Source: Odontocerum albicorne
Taxonomy: Eukaryota; Arthropoda; Insecta; Trichoptera; Odontoceridae
Reading direction: 5' to 3'
DNA: 64,000 nucleotides
Assembly (NCBI GenBank): GCA_949825065.1
Contig: OX463859.1
Span: 7,664,217 to 7,728,216 of the forward strand
In this document: positions 45,497-55,907 of the stretch, piece by piece
How the letters are laid out: the number at the start of each line of letters is the position of its first letter
Numbering within the stretch: the stretch's first letter is position 1
Translations under genes and position numbers: made by a program
Notes under the pieces: model-generated
The model's input: only the letters and a program-made list of their open reading frames with translations
The model's database searches: none
Told to the model about the DNA's origin: nothing

Positions 45497-45945
45497 CCCT
45501 TCCTGACCTGTGATGTGTAACTTGTACACATTGCTTCTAAAAACTTGAATATATCTATAAATATAATAAATACTGGGTTCAAACTTTAGGTATTCCTCCG
45601 TAATACATTTACGCATTGAATGAAAAAATAATATTAATAATAATTAGCACTTATCGGCCACATCAGATATTTTGTGAAAATCGGGAATAAATTCACCAAT
45701 ACAATCAAACGTGTGCCAGTGTGTGACGTTGTATATTCATTCTAAAAAACCGCCATGGGTGAAAAAGCGACGCTATTCACGTCTCTCTCACTCTACTTCG
45801 GTATATGGGAACGCAAAAAATAGAATCTCGTCTGTCGAAACGTCGTCCGATGTTTTTTTTTTCATGTTTTCAGCAATTAAATTTCAATTATTATCACTTT
45901 TGACTACAAATTTAATTAATTTAAGTGATTGGCTAGGTATTACTA
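45497..45945 (+). mobile_element. piggyBac-like non-autonomous element, copy 3
   Basis: TTAA at 45493-45496 followed by CCCTTCCTGACCTGTGATGT. It matches copy 2 in order with a ~90-bp deletion in the middle, and is truncated where a mariner fold-back begins. Confidence 0.62.
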
Positions 45946-45969
45946 TAGATGTTAACATAAGTCGTTTTT

Positions 45970-46832
45970 TTTTCAAATTTAAAAATGAGCCCCAAAAGTA
46001 AAACAAAATGGTAAAGGTTATACGTCATTCGAAAGAAAAATTTCTGCTCTACAAGATTTTATGTTTGCTTTTACGTTACACATATTATTTTATTTGATTA
46101 AAAGCCTTCAAAATGGAATGTCAAGTAGACGAAAGTGAGCATTTTCGACACCTCCTTCTGTTCGCGTTCAATCGAAGGAAGAAAGCTGCCAAAGCTGCTC
46201 GCGATATTTGCGAAGCGTACGGTGAAGATTCTACGAATGAAAGGACAGCTTGTCGATGGTTTTTGCGTTTCAAAGATGGTAATTTCGACCTGAAAAACAT
46301 GGAGCGTTCCGGACGACCAGTGGACTTCGATGAGGACCGCTTAAGCCATATTATTCATGAAGATCCCCTTCAAACATTTTTCATCACCATTTTCAAACCA
46401 TTTTTCATCACCAGTAATGATGCGGTAAAGGAATCTTTGATTGTGGCCATGCGTAGCTCGATGACGCGCGAGCAAACCAGCAGAAATTGTCGAACGTTAA
46501 TTTTTGTTGTTTTCACTCAAAACATGTGGAACCTAAGCGCCGAACATCTGGACTTTTCCCATTGATTTAAGATGGCGCTATACAGTCATGCGACTACAAT
46601 TCATCTGCTCAGCCAATTCTACGGTAGTTTGAAGGGGATCTTCATGAATAATATGGTTTAAGCGGTCCTCATCGAAGTTCACTGGTCGCCCAGAACGCTC
46701 CATGTCTTTCAGGTCGAAATTACCGTCTTTGAAACGCAAAAACCATCAACGAGCTGTCCTTTAAGTCACATAACCTTTACCATTTTGTTTTACTTTTGGA
46801 GCTCATTTTGAAATTTGGAAAAAAAACGGATA
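45970..46832. mobile_element. Fold-back pair of mauritiana-type mariner fragments
   Basis: 45975-46370 on plus and 46832-46620 on minus are the same N-terminal mariner sequence facing each other: both begin GAGCNCCAAAAGTAAAACAA and share GATGAGGACCGCTTAA. The plus arm reads SEHFRHLLLFAFNRRKKAAK, NERTACRWFLRFKDGNFDLK and NMERSGRPVDFDEDRL. The minus arm continues past it to VPHVLSENNKN, LLARHRATHGH and ITGDEKWF. The arms meet near 46372. The 150-codon frame at 46113-46565 is therefore a sense-antisense chimera. Confidence 0.8.
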
Positions 46833-46854
46833 CAATTTATGTGAACACCTAATA

Positions 46855-48215
46855 TAAGATATGCGAAGAAAACTATCTGAGAATAAATGTTGCGAAATCT
46901 AAAGTCCTAGTGATCGATAGAAAAGTGTGAATGGGAAAGCAAATGCGATATATGGGTGAATAATTATAGATTAGAACAAGTCAAGGAATTCTACTATTTA
47001 TAATAAGTAGTATTTTCTCAGATGATGGAAGAACTACGTGAGATATCAAACGCCGTGTAGCGATAAGAGACAAAGTCAATGGGGCGCTAATACATATAAA
47101 CTCGAACCCGACAGTACCTAAATCTGATAAGATTATAGTCAACATCAGTATTCTAATACCAACGTTGATGTATATAAGTGAAAGGTGGACATAGAAAAAT
47201 ACTGAAAGATGCCGAATAAATATTGTGGAAATGCGTGCACTAAGAATACACGAAGTGTCAATGTACGACAGAATATGGAATGAAGTGATTACGGATGAAT
47301 GTGAACTTGAGGTTGATATATTGTATTAAGATCACGAAAAGCACTCAGAAGTGGTTTGGGTATGTGGGTCGAATGACTGAAGAACGACTAACAAAACAAA
47401 TAGAAATTGCAAATTAGGTACGTGGGTCGAATGAATGAAGAACGACTAACAAAACAAATATAAAGTGTAAATTAGGTACGTGGGTCGAATGAATGAAGAA
47501 CGACTAACAAAACAAATATAAAGTGCAAATTGGGTATGTGGGTCGAATGAATGAAGAACGACTAACAAAACAAATATAAATTGCAAATTGGGTATGTGGG
47601 TCGAATGAATGAAGAACGACTAAGAAAACAAATATAAAGTGCAAATTGGGTATGTGGGTCGAATGAATGAAGAACGACTAACAAAACAAATATAAAGTGC
47701 AAATTAGGTACGTGGGTCGAATGAATGAAGAACGACTAACAAAACAAATATAAAGTGCAAATTGGGTATGTGGGTCGAATGGATGAAGAACGACTAACAA
47801 AACAAATATAAAGTGCAAATTAGGTACGTGGGTCGAATGAATGAAGAACGACTAACAAAACAAATATAAAGTGCAAATTAGGTACGTGGGTCGAATGAAT
47901 GAAGAACGACTAACAAAACAAATATAAAGTGCAAATTGGGTATGTGGGTCGAATGGATGAAGAAATGCAAAACGACTGCAAATGTGAGTGGAAGGTGTGG
48001 TAGAGAAAGAACAAAAAAAATATGGTTGGATCAGATCAAGTGTACTATATAGTATTTGATAAGAGAATTTTAAAAGTCAAAGAAATCATAGAAGTTGTAT
48101 GAGGTGTGTGGATGTAGAAGAACCGAAAGATGTGTATCTCGATAGGAAAGTCTGGCACTCTCTCATATCTGTCTACCCCGACAAGAAAATGGCGTGACGG
48201 TATATGTATGTTTTA
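46855..48215 (+). mobile_element. LINE family A 3' part, expanded by a minisatellite
   Basis: Upstream part (YENYLRINVAKSKVLVIDRK-like) and MRALRIHEVSMYDRIWNEV at ~47230-47290. It is then expanded by a 58-bp tandem array within the GHVERM segment. The family tail resumes after 47960 (VSGRCGRERTKKIWLDQI) and ends CCCCGACAAGAAAATGGCGT. The longest family A copy here. Confidence 0.75.
47358..47962. repeat. Minisatellite, 58-bp unit x ~10.4
   Basis: The unit is GGGTATGTGGGTCGAATGAA followed by TGAAGAACGACTAACAAAAC and AAATATAAAGTGCAAATT. Units come in two forms, TAGGTACGTGGG and TGGGTATGTGGG, arranged irregularly. 58 is not a multiple of three, so the LINE frame is not kept. Confidence 0.95.
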
Positions 48216-48948
48216 TATGTTATTACTTTTTCAACACAAGCTTTATAACTGAAAAAATATATATTTTCAAAATAACTGGAGTTTAAATGTATCGACAAAG
48301 TAAGCAAAGTGCCGATCGTTCAAGTGTAATCCAAAGATAAGATAGAATTAAGTTTATCGGATACCACAGATTTTCATTACCTTGAGTTAGATAGATCAAT
48401 CACCTCTTAAAATCTACTTAGCAACAGCATGAACCTGCTGATGGGAACCATCATTTTGATTTATTTAATAACCATAAAAATTCGGGCGGTTTTCGGTCAA
48501 ATTCGCTGCAACGTGTTTTTTTTATTTTTGTTTTCATCGACGGTACAATGTATTTTACAAAACTTTTGAGTTGACGGTCGCTGTTGACATTCAGAAAACG
48601 CCTGCGCTTGTTAAAAGTTGTGATATTGAAAAACTAATACTTAAGGTAAAAAGCGGGCTTTGATCAAACTCGCTTAAGCGAAAGTTTATTTAAATATAAT
48701 TGTCAACTTTCATGATGGAAAATAATAGAAAGAAGATTGTATAAAGAACGAATTAATAATTTAATGCATACTTGATAAAAAAAATACAAACATGTTTTTT
48801 TATACAATATAATCAAGTAGTCCATAACACAAACATTTTCCTAAGGCTATACCTACACTACCGCCCATAAGTCTTCGCCACCCCTAATAATTGAGTTATT
48901 CGCGTAATTATGCAATATTACGCAGAAAAATTAATAAAATAATTAACA
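48216..48948. other. No recognised feature
   Basis: Nothing supported; mixed AT-rich sequence. Confidence 0.35.
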
Positions 48949-48950
48949 TA

Positions 48951-49870
48951 CAAGGGTCATCCAGAAAGTAAGGTTACAACATTTATGTAGAATCGAAAAA
49001 TGCTAGTATTTAATTGAAATTCACAGGATACTTCACAAATATATTAAACTATTTTTCAACGTAATCGCCGTCGAGATCGAGACATTTCTGTAGTCGGGGC
49101 ACCAGCTTTTGTAAGCCAGTGTCATAGACCTCCGCCGCCAGCTCTTTCAGACATTTCTTCACAGCTTCCTCGACCTCCTGATCGTTGGAAAATTGTTGGG
49201 GTGTAGTGACACACCCACGTCTCATCCCCCGTCACGATAGAGTCCAGAAAAGCTTCTCCCTCCTGTGCAAAACGATCCAAAAATTCACGCGCGGCGGTCA
49301 CGCGATTTTGACGGTGCTCCGGTGTGAGCATTCTGGGCACCCATCTCGCACACAACTTCTTGTAACCAAGTTTTTTCGACACAATATTACCAAAGAGACT
49401 TTGAGAAATGTCAGGAAATTCTTCGTGAAGGTCGTCAAGCGTCACACGGCGGTCATTTCGCACTTGTTCTTCAATTTTTTGCTCAAATTCGTCAGAAATC
49501 ACTGCCTTGCCTCGTCGTATCAGTACGGCCTTCTCTAAACAACCTAATCCACTTCATGACATGTTGTCGGCTCATCACATCACTACCATAAACTTCCACG
49601 AGCTTCCGATGGATATTCGCGGCGGTATTGTTCTGCAAAATCAAAAAACGGATAACCGCGCGGGTCTCGCACGGACGAGGTGGTGGGAGACCGCGACGAC
49701 CTCTCCATCATAATAATTTACTGTGACTGAACAAAATGGCCAACAAACACACGGGACCAAACAAACTAACCGTTAGAATTCCCCCTACACGTCAGGTGCG
49801 CCAACTTTGAAACAAAAAATTTCCCGCGGCCTCAGGAGTCCTTGTAACCATAGTTTCTGGATGACCCTTG
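48951..49870 (-). mobile_element. Deleted mariner element
   Basis: The inverted ends CAAGGGTCATCCAGAAAGTA and TTTCTGGATGACCCTTG are flanked by TA (920 bp). The minus strand encodes an N-terminal half: SRQHVMKWIRLFREGRTDTT in a second frame, then ISDEFEQKIEEQVRNDRRVT, LGYKKLCARWVPRMLTPEHR and IVTGDETWVCHYTPT. Just after the first catalytic Asp it jumps (near 49197) to the C-terminal end, so the rest of the DDE domain is deleted. Confidence 0.85.
49122..49720 (-). pseudogene. Mariner transposase, catalytic domain deleted
   Basis: The main open frame is 49502-49122 (126 codons). The upstream ~70 codons, including the first helix-turn-helix, are in two other frames to about 49720. The deletion removes everything between TGDETWV and the last ~25 residues. 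It belongs to the DD34D mariners, related to but distinct from the element at 8006. Confidence 0.8.
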
Positions 49871-50160
49871 TACAACCGTTTTGCATTGTATTTGACAGAA
49901 ATCACGTGTGTATCGATGGAAATTAGAATTTCGGAGGCATTTTGTTCAAAAACCGGCTTCTTACAAAACAGTCACCGTTCGCTATTATTTGTAATTCAAA
50001 AGTCCAAGCAAGCTAATCGTATTCCCCTTTATTGTGTTAGGTTTACAGGTAGTAGGGATAATAATTCACCATTACGTGAATTCTTTGTCTAATTTACTTT
50101 TAGCTTTCAGTCTTCAAAAGTCCTTGATCAAGTGCACTGTGTTCATTTCAAAAATTTCAA
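49871..50160. other. No recognised feature
   Basis: The open frame at 49868-50092 contains SKTGFLQNSHRSLLFVI, but I recognise no family. Confidence 0.3.
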
Positions 50161-50164
50161 AAAT

Positions 50165-50450
50165 CTCGTAACAAAATGGTCAAAACTCGAAAATATTATA
50201 CAGAAATCCGTTCAATGATGGTGGCTTTTTCCAATATGGGTGAAAATGTTAGTGAAATTGCCAGAGAAATGAAGATTCCTAGGAGGCTAGTTGGCTGTTT
50301 TTTTTTTAAGTACGCTTCTGGAGGATGAAAACCGATCAGGAAGACCAAAAGTCCTGTTGAATTGTCGCCAAAACAACCACAAACCATAACAGAGCCTCCT
50401 CCTTGATTCACTGAAGGCACAATACATCGTTCTGATGCCCTCTCTCCCTC
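50165..50450. mobile_element. Rearranged Tc1-like relic (two opposed fragments)
   Basis: The plus strand from 50175 reads MVKTRKYYTEIRSMMVAFSN then ISEIAREMKIPRR-like VSEIAREMKIPRRLVG, a Tc1 N-terminal helix-turn-helix. The minus strand from ~50440 to 50335 reads VNQGGGSVMVCGCFGDNSTG, the Tc1 catalytic-core segment. They face each other with most of the protein missing between. Confidence 0.7.
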
Positions 50451-50665
50451 ACTTATCTAGTTTATATATCATAATTATGAACTAATTTCATTTTAAATTT
50501 CCACATGTCATTTTATTTTTAATAATCTTAAACAATTATTAAGCACTAATTTTGGGTACGTATTGAATAGTCAAATGTATGTTTGAAACTATTTTTTTAT
50601 TCCCAATAAAAATTACTATTGCACCTTTTAATTAGATTTTTTACGTCAATTTCATTCAACCATTA

Positions 50666-51216
50666 AGGCCCGTTTCTCACGGTTCAAGTTAAGTTGACCG
50701 ATTAAAGTTGATCAACAAAAGTTGAATACGACTTGAATCAGTTTTTGTTCACACGTTTCAATAGAAACTGATTCAAGGCCCGTTCTCACGGTACAAGTTT
50801 AGTTGACCGATAAAAGTTGATCAACAAAAGTTGAATGAAATCTGCAGTGAGAACCTTTGTTTCAATAGAGTTGATCAACTTTTTAGTTGATTAAGAAAAG
50901 ATTGACCCAGTAAAACTTTATCGCTCAAGTTATGAGTCATCCGCCATTTGCTTTCAAGTTGAAACCTGTATTGACCCGTGTGAACATGTGAATTCAAGTT
51001 AATTGTTACGTTCACTTTCAACTCGATAAATACTCGTATAAAAATAAAGATGCAAGAGAAAATGCTTTCGACGCCATTTTTAACTGAATTAAATTGAAAC
51101 TGTTTATTGAATCAGTTTCTATTGAAACGTGTGAACGAAAACTGATTCAAGTCGTATTCAACTTTTGTTGTTCAACTTTAATCGGTCAACTAAACTTGAA
51201 CCGTGAGACCGCTCCT
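50666..51216. mobile_element. Fold-back MITE, Harbinger-like, with a nested relative
   Basis: The left end AGGCCCGTTTCTCACGGTTC and the right end GAACCGTGAGACCGCTCCT are inverted, both next to TTA. The left ~110 bp (50666-50775) pair with 51100-51216. A second related left end (GGCCCGTTCTCACGGTACAA) begins at ~50776 inside, so one copy seems inserted in, or duplicated within, the other. No coding. Confidence 0.65.
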
Positions 51217-51276
51217 TTAGGGGATGCGGCGTTTCCACAGCTTCTATGGACGCTGTGGAAACGCCGCATCCCCTAA
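51217..51276. repeat. Perfect 25-bp palindrome with 10-nt loop
   Basis: TTAGGGGATGCGGCGTTTCC plus ACAGC (51217-51241) is exactly complementary to 51252-51276. GC-rich against an AT-rich background. It begins with TTA and ends with TAA, so it may be a tiny Harbinger-type fold-back element. Confidence 0.9.
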
Positions 51277-51279
51277 TGG

Positions 51280-51630
51280 CTGCGTATCTAATATACGAAT
51301 ATATCAAGAAACAACAAAACCTTTCTAATATGTACCAAACGCATTCATTCCTAATAACACTATTATGATATTACAAATATTAAATAAGTCTATCAATTAA
51401 AATAATAAACCCTTGTCCAACGAATTAATTCCCACATGAATGAAGCAGCTAATATAGATATACAAAAACCATCAATGGAAATATTTAATGTATAAAAAAA
51501 AGGAAATGAAGCAAAAAGTTTGACAATAAACCGAGTTGTTCACCAACAAGGTCAATGTCAATAGCCTTCGATGATTCAACGTATCCATCATCAAAATAAC
51601 AAATGAAGTAGCTTCTAACTAATAATATAA
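51280..51630. other. No recognised feature
   Basis: AT-rich. Nothing supported. Confidence 0.35.
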
Positions 51631-51634
51631 GTAT

Positions 51635-51855
51635 TTGATTAAAAATATAGTACTGCTATATAAAATCATTCACTCAGTGATTTATGCACCTCACTTACTC
51701 GCGAGCATTTCATTTCGTATTCCCACTAGATCCACAAGACAGTTCAATCCCTTTTATACCGAAAATTGCTATACTAATTATAAAATCAATTCCTCTATAA
51801 TTCGTATGCAAAGACTTGGAAACGAGTTTTGCAACAATTTAGATATTTTTTAATA
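51635..51855 (+). mobile_element. LINE C-terminal coding fragment
   Basis: The open frame reads LLYKIIHSVIYAPHLLASIS, then FRIPTRSTRQFNPFYTENCY, then TNYKINSSIIRMQRLGNEFC. The pattern (P.LL..I.F..P.R.TR.F..F) is that of the region after RT in Jockey-like LINEs. It ends at a stop at 51851. Confidence 0.6.
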
Positions 51856-51979
51856 TAAGTATATATAGTATTCGCCAGAATATCACAACAATATTTAGAA
51901 ATAGCTACTAGCTTTGTGGTCTCCTTTATTAATATAAATAACCTAGTATAAACGAAACATTAAGGGCAATACTTTGCCT

Positions 51980-52405
51980 CAGGAGTTTAGTAACCCTGCA
52001 TCGACATGTGGAAGGTTTCGATTCTGCAATGCAACTTGCATATCGTTCTACAAGTGAGCCCATGTATTTTCTATATCTCAAAATCTATCCATAAAATTTT
52101 CAAAAAATCCAATTTTTGTTCAATGTAAGCGTTGTTCCACTTAAAACAAATCTAAGTTCTTTACCTCTATAAAATAAGTATTCGACAATTACGTAAGTCT
52201 ACTTGGTGAAGTTTGGTAATATTTTGTGATATACTGAACTTAAATATACATATAATTATCAAATAATTTTAAACAATGACTTCATGTTAGTTTAAGATAA
52301 AGTTTTGTATTTTTTGTCAATAATTTTAAGTACTTGTAAAATCTGTCACATGTTCATCTGTATATAAAGACACTGTTGTGTCGCTAATAAAATAAAAAAT
52401 AAACT
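51980..52405. repeat. Dispersed repeat, copy 2 (pair with 28240-28690)
   Basis: Collinear with 28240-28690, ending TGTATATAAAGACACTGTTG and AATAAAATAAAA. Confidence 0.6.
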
Positions 52406-52689
52406 AACTTATGTTAAAAAAATACTTTTGAAGTGTGGGTACTCGTCCAAGCAGCACCTGTCAGATCAATGCGAGTCTTTTTTTCGGTATTTTCATTGTA
52501 TAAAAATGTGACATGCTTATCACCAGGTATTTCTTCAAACCAAGCAGAAAAAAGTAAATAAAATAAGTAATATGGTCGTAAAAAATATTCAAATTGTTAT
52601 TAATATGTACGAAATTCGTGGACATTATAAATAACGATAAAAGTGAGATATCCTTAATCAAAGGAAAAGAGAAAAGACATTGCACTGGA
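52406..52689. other. No recognised feature
   Basis: Short AT-rich spacer. Confidence 0.4.
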
Positions 52690-52965
52690 AAGTAGTATTA
52701 GCTTGAAATTAAGAATTTTTCAATCGTTTTTTAAAACATTTCAATGATGAAACGAGTCGAACATTAGTTGGTAAAAGGTTGCAGTCACACTGCAAGGACA
52801 GTAAAAGATTATGTAAAAAAAAAGTAAATGAACTGGAAAAGTCAATAAATAACTGCTTGAATATAACCCTAGTCCATGATAGGAGATACGCTGGATATTG
52901 TCGGCGAGATAAGAGGGGGCGGCGGAACAGTTTATGTTTATGGATTTCGTGGGGATGGATAGCCA
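52690..52965 (+). mobile_element. LINE family E fragment without RT
   Basis: It matches 39400-39620: TGGACAGTAAAGGACG-type CAAGGACAGTAAAAGATTAT, then AAAAGTAAATGAACTGGAAA and GATAAGAGGG. It stops before the RT motifs. Confidence 0.5.
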
Positions 52966-52994
52966 TTTGAATGATTTATGCGACCACGTAACTT

Positions 52995-53098
52995 GCTTCA
53001 TTTACTTTTGTCTGGTTGGTTGGAAGAGATTGCCGCCTGGCAATAAGCCCGCCAGATTGTATTGCAATAAAAGTGTTAAATAAATAAATAAATAAACA
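52995..53098 (+). mobile_element. SINE 3' body only
   Basis: GGTTGGTTGGAAGAGATTGC, then CTGGCAATAAGCCCGCCAGA, then (AAAT)n: the 3' half of the tRNA-derived SINE without its head. Confidence 0.6.
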
Positions 53099-53109
53099 GT
53101 TATGGATAT

Positions 53110-53696
53110 TATTCAACCAATTAGACAGTCGATCGGAGCGTGGTTGTTATTGCGACAGGATTTTGAGTACTTGGGCTTTCAGGATGAATGACGAGTGGAA
53201 GGGATTTATGTAAGCTCGTGAGTGTGGGTTTCTTCTTGTTGTTTTAATTTTGGTTGTTTTTGTATTTGTGTTTCTGTGTATTTTTTTTTTGTTTTAATTT
53301 TGTTTTGAGTTTAATTTTTATTCTTATGATTGTGTGCGGTATAGTGTGGGATGAATATTTTTGGTCTTTCTGGAGTGATGATGTGTGAGGAGTTGAATTT
53401 CGCAAGATGTTTCCAGTTGTAGTTGAGTGTCACTGTTTGTCAGGTTGATGAGAGCGTGCAACGGGGTTTTGTTTTTGTGTAATCAAAAATCGGAAAGAAG
53501 TATCGATTTATTTTTCTCATGCTAAATATCTTCAGTGAGATACAGGCAAAAGCCTAGTTTACTGGGGATACGACAAATGAAAGGCAACAAACCCAGATCC
53601 ATTAAAACTGTATGTCCAAATCAAATTATCTGTTGTTCTTCTACAATTGTGTATATTTCTTGTCATATGTAATAATAAATAAATAAATAAAGTTAT
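53110..53696 (+). mobile_element. LINE family D 3' end, longest copy
   Basis: It matches 61540-61975 (minus) and 23656-24115 (minus): GTCGATCGGAGCGTGGTTGT, then TGAGAGCGTGCAACGGGGTT, GGCAAAAGCCTAGTTTACTG and an (AATAA)n tail. No coding recognised, so this is probably the 3' UTR of a LINE. Confidence 0.68.
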
Positions 53697-53699
53697 TTC

Positions 53700-54010
53700 T
53701 GAAATGAAGTTATATAACCTTCTTCTTCCTCTTCCTATAGATCATGATCTGTTTGTTCCGCTTGTTCCCCTTCTTGTGACGTGGATTGCCAGCTGTCACG
53801 CCATCTCTTCGGAGGTCTTCCCGATAATCTTCTTCCGGCTGGGTTCCCTTGAAGGGCGACACGTGGAAGTCTGTCGTCTTGCATTCTGTTTACATGTTCG
53901 TTCCAGTATCGCATTCGTTGTCTTCCCCACCTGACGATGTCTTCCGTACTACACTTTCTCCTTATTTCGGTGTTTCTGATTCTATCTCTTAGTGTTATAT
54001 GAAGTTATAT
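53700..54010 (-). mobile_element. LINE family F 3' end (GRPPKRWRDSW type)
   Basis: The minus strand reads RDRIRNTEIRRKCSTEDIVR, WGRQRMRYWNEHVNRMQDDR, LPRVALQGNPAGRRSSGRPP and KRWRDSWQS, then a stop after a glutamate-rich stretch. A standard LINE C-terminus, rather well kept. Confidence 0.7.
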
Positions 54011-54930
54011 GACCATACGTACTAATCGACGTAATTGTTCTACGTATTCTGTATTACGTGGTGAGCAATTGAAGTGTTTTTTTTTTCGTATATCGTAATT
54101 TTGTGAAAGCGTGCGAAAGTACTTTCGTCATGAAATATTAATTGAAAACGTGCGGTCGAGAATACAAGAGTCGTGACGGGGATCGACACATGTACCGCTG
54201 TGCTATCTCCCACACTTGACACAACTCGATGTTATGCACGAACTTAACCCTGAGAGCGATCGAATCTAACACACGTGTGTTGGGAAAAATCACAGAATAA
54301 AAACAGAGATGACATCTCGCTTTACATTCTGTCACAAAAAAAAACTGTTTTCACGATCCAATAAAAGAAACGTCTAAAATGGACTATAATGGAAAAAGAT
54401 AAAATATTATAACATACCTTTTACGAGACTTTGTGTAAAAACTGTCATAAATTATGCGATGGATACTACTTTCGAAGATGTCCTGGGACATTTCAAGCAT
54501 ATGGGTTGACGAGAAACTCATAACATACAAGATGTTAAATACAATGTCAAAGATCAAATCGAACTTTCAGTTTAATAAAAAGGCAATAAAAGTTAAACTA
54601 GTAACGTCCGTGGTTAAGTTAACGAGACACTCGTTATCTATCTGAGAGTTTCGAATTCGATTTCCGATGGTACCCAAAAAATGAGCCCGAGCCAGGTTAA
54701 GGCGTTACTACTAGCCGCTGTCGATATTCTTACATCTCTGCGTGCGGTAGAATTGCAAAGTATAACACGAAGCGCGGGTGACGTGCTTACTTGTGTTTTT
54801 AAGCTCGATCGACTCGATCAATGGGGCCAAATGTGGTACCGTCTCTTTATTCAACATCTACATCGTATTTTAGAAAATAGTCTAATACGAATGAATGGTG
54901 TTGAATATAATATATACTTTATTTTCTCAC
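54011..54930. other. No recognised feature
   Basis: The frames at 54454-54645 and 54681-54962 show no family motif. The second overlaps the SINE that starts at 54935. Confidence 0.35.
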
Positions 54931-54934
54931 ATGT

Positions 54935-55113
54935 TGAAGACAACCTCCGTGGCCTTTGGTAAGACGCTTGACATCCAGTCCAAAAGTTGCGGGTTGAATT
55001 TCCGTTGGACTTGTTCAAAAAGGATTCCAGTCTGGTTTTAATTTAAGACCTTTATAACAATTTGGTTGGAAGAGATTGCCACATGTCAATGAACCCGCCA
55101 GATTTACACATAT
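54935..55113 (+). mobile_element. tRNA-derived SINE, full copy
   Basis: CTCCGTGGCCTTTGGTAAGA (A-box-like), GTTGCGGGTTGAATTTCC (B-box-like), then TTGGTTGGAAGAGATTGCCA and AACCCGCCAGATT. Confidence 0.7.
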
Positions 55114-55179
55114 ATACCCAATTACATTAAGCATAAAAAACATAAAATTAGAATAATTTGAGCTAATACTCAAAGAAAC

Positions 55180-55500
55180 ATACGTGTACATACCGTCGCG
55201 CCATTCCCTGTCGCCTTAGGCAAATGTCAGAGCGCCAGACTTTCCTATCTCGACACGTTTCCTTAACTTCTACATTCATATACCTTAGCATACAGCTTCT
55301 ACGATTTCTCTAACTTTCTACATTTCCTTCTTTTAGAATATCATTCACTTGATCCAACCATTTAGGCAACTTTCTTCGGTCTTCCTCTCACACGCCTTCC
55401 AATCACATTTGCACTACATATTTGTTTTGTTAGTCTTTCTTCATTCATTCGTTACACATGACCAAACCATCTCAACACGCTCTTCTTAAACAATATCTTA
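55180..55500 (-). mobile_element. LINE family A 3' fragment
   Basis: Reverse-complement tail with ACATACCGTCGCGCCATTCC, TCATTCACTTGATCCAACCA and ATGACCAAACCATCTCAACA. Confidence 0.7.
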
Positions 55501-55906
55501 GTCACCTAAGATAGGGGAAATGTCGGAGACAGTCTTGAACTCGAGAAAATCTACATTAAAAATATCCACCAAACCAGAAATGGAGCTACCCAAGTGTTGT
55601 ATTCTCACGAATGGCGAAATACAACGTGCAACAGTAGTAAGCGAATTGCTATTGACACATTTGAATTGTAAAAGGTTCCATGTGAATAGATATATTGGAC
55701 ATTTCACAACCGATAAATTTGATTGTAGTTAGCAGTACCTATAAAACTATAATGGAAATCTTTCGCCCAACACTAAAATTGTCATAACAATTTTCAGATT
55801 GATAAAATATATTTTATGGAACGAAGAAATAAATAAAGAATAAAAATTGATACAAAAAATTAATAAAATATTATTTGACACGAAATTCATGTACGAGTAC
55901 ATGAGT
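55501..55906. other. No recognised feature
   Basis: The open frame at 55520-55732 has no known family and may be chance. Confidence 0.3.
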
Positions 55907-55907
55907 A

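Noticed and set aside
46113..46565. 150-codon ORF as an intact gene
   Set aside because: The second half is the antisense of a second mariner fragment; the frame is produced by a fold-back.
54681..54962. 93-codon plus-strand ORF as a host gene
   Set aside because: No family motif, and its end runs into the SINE at 54935.
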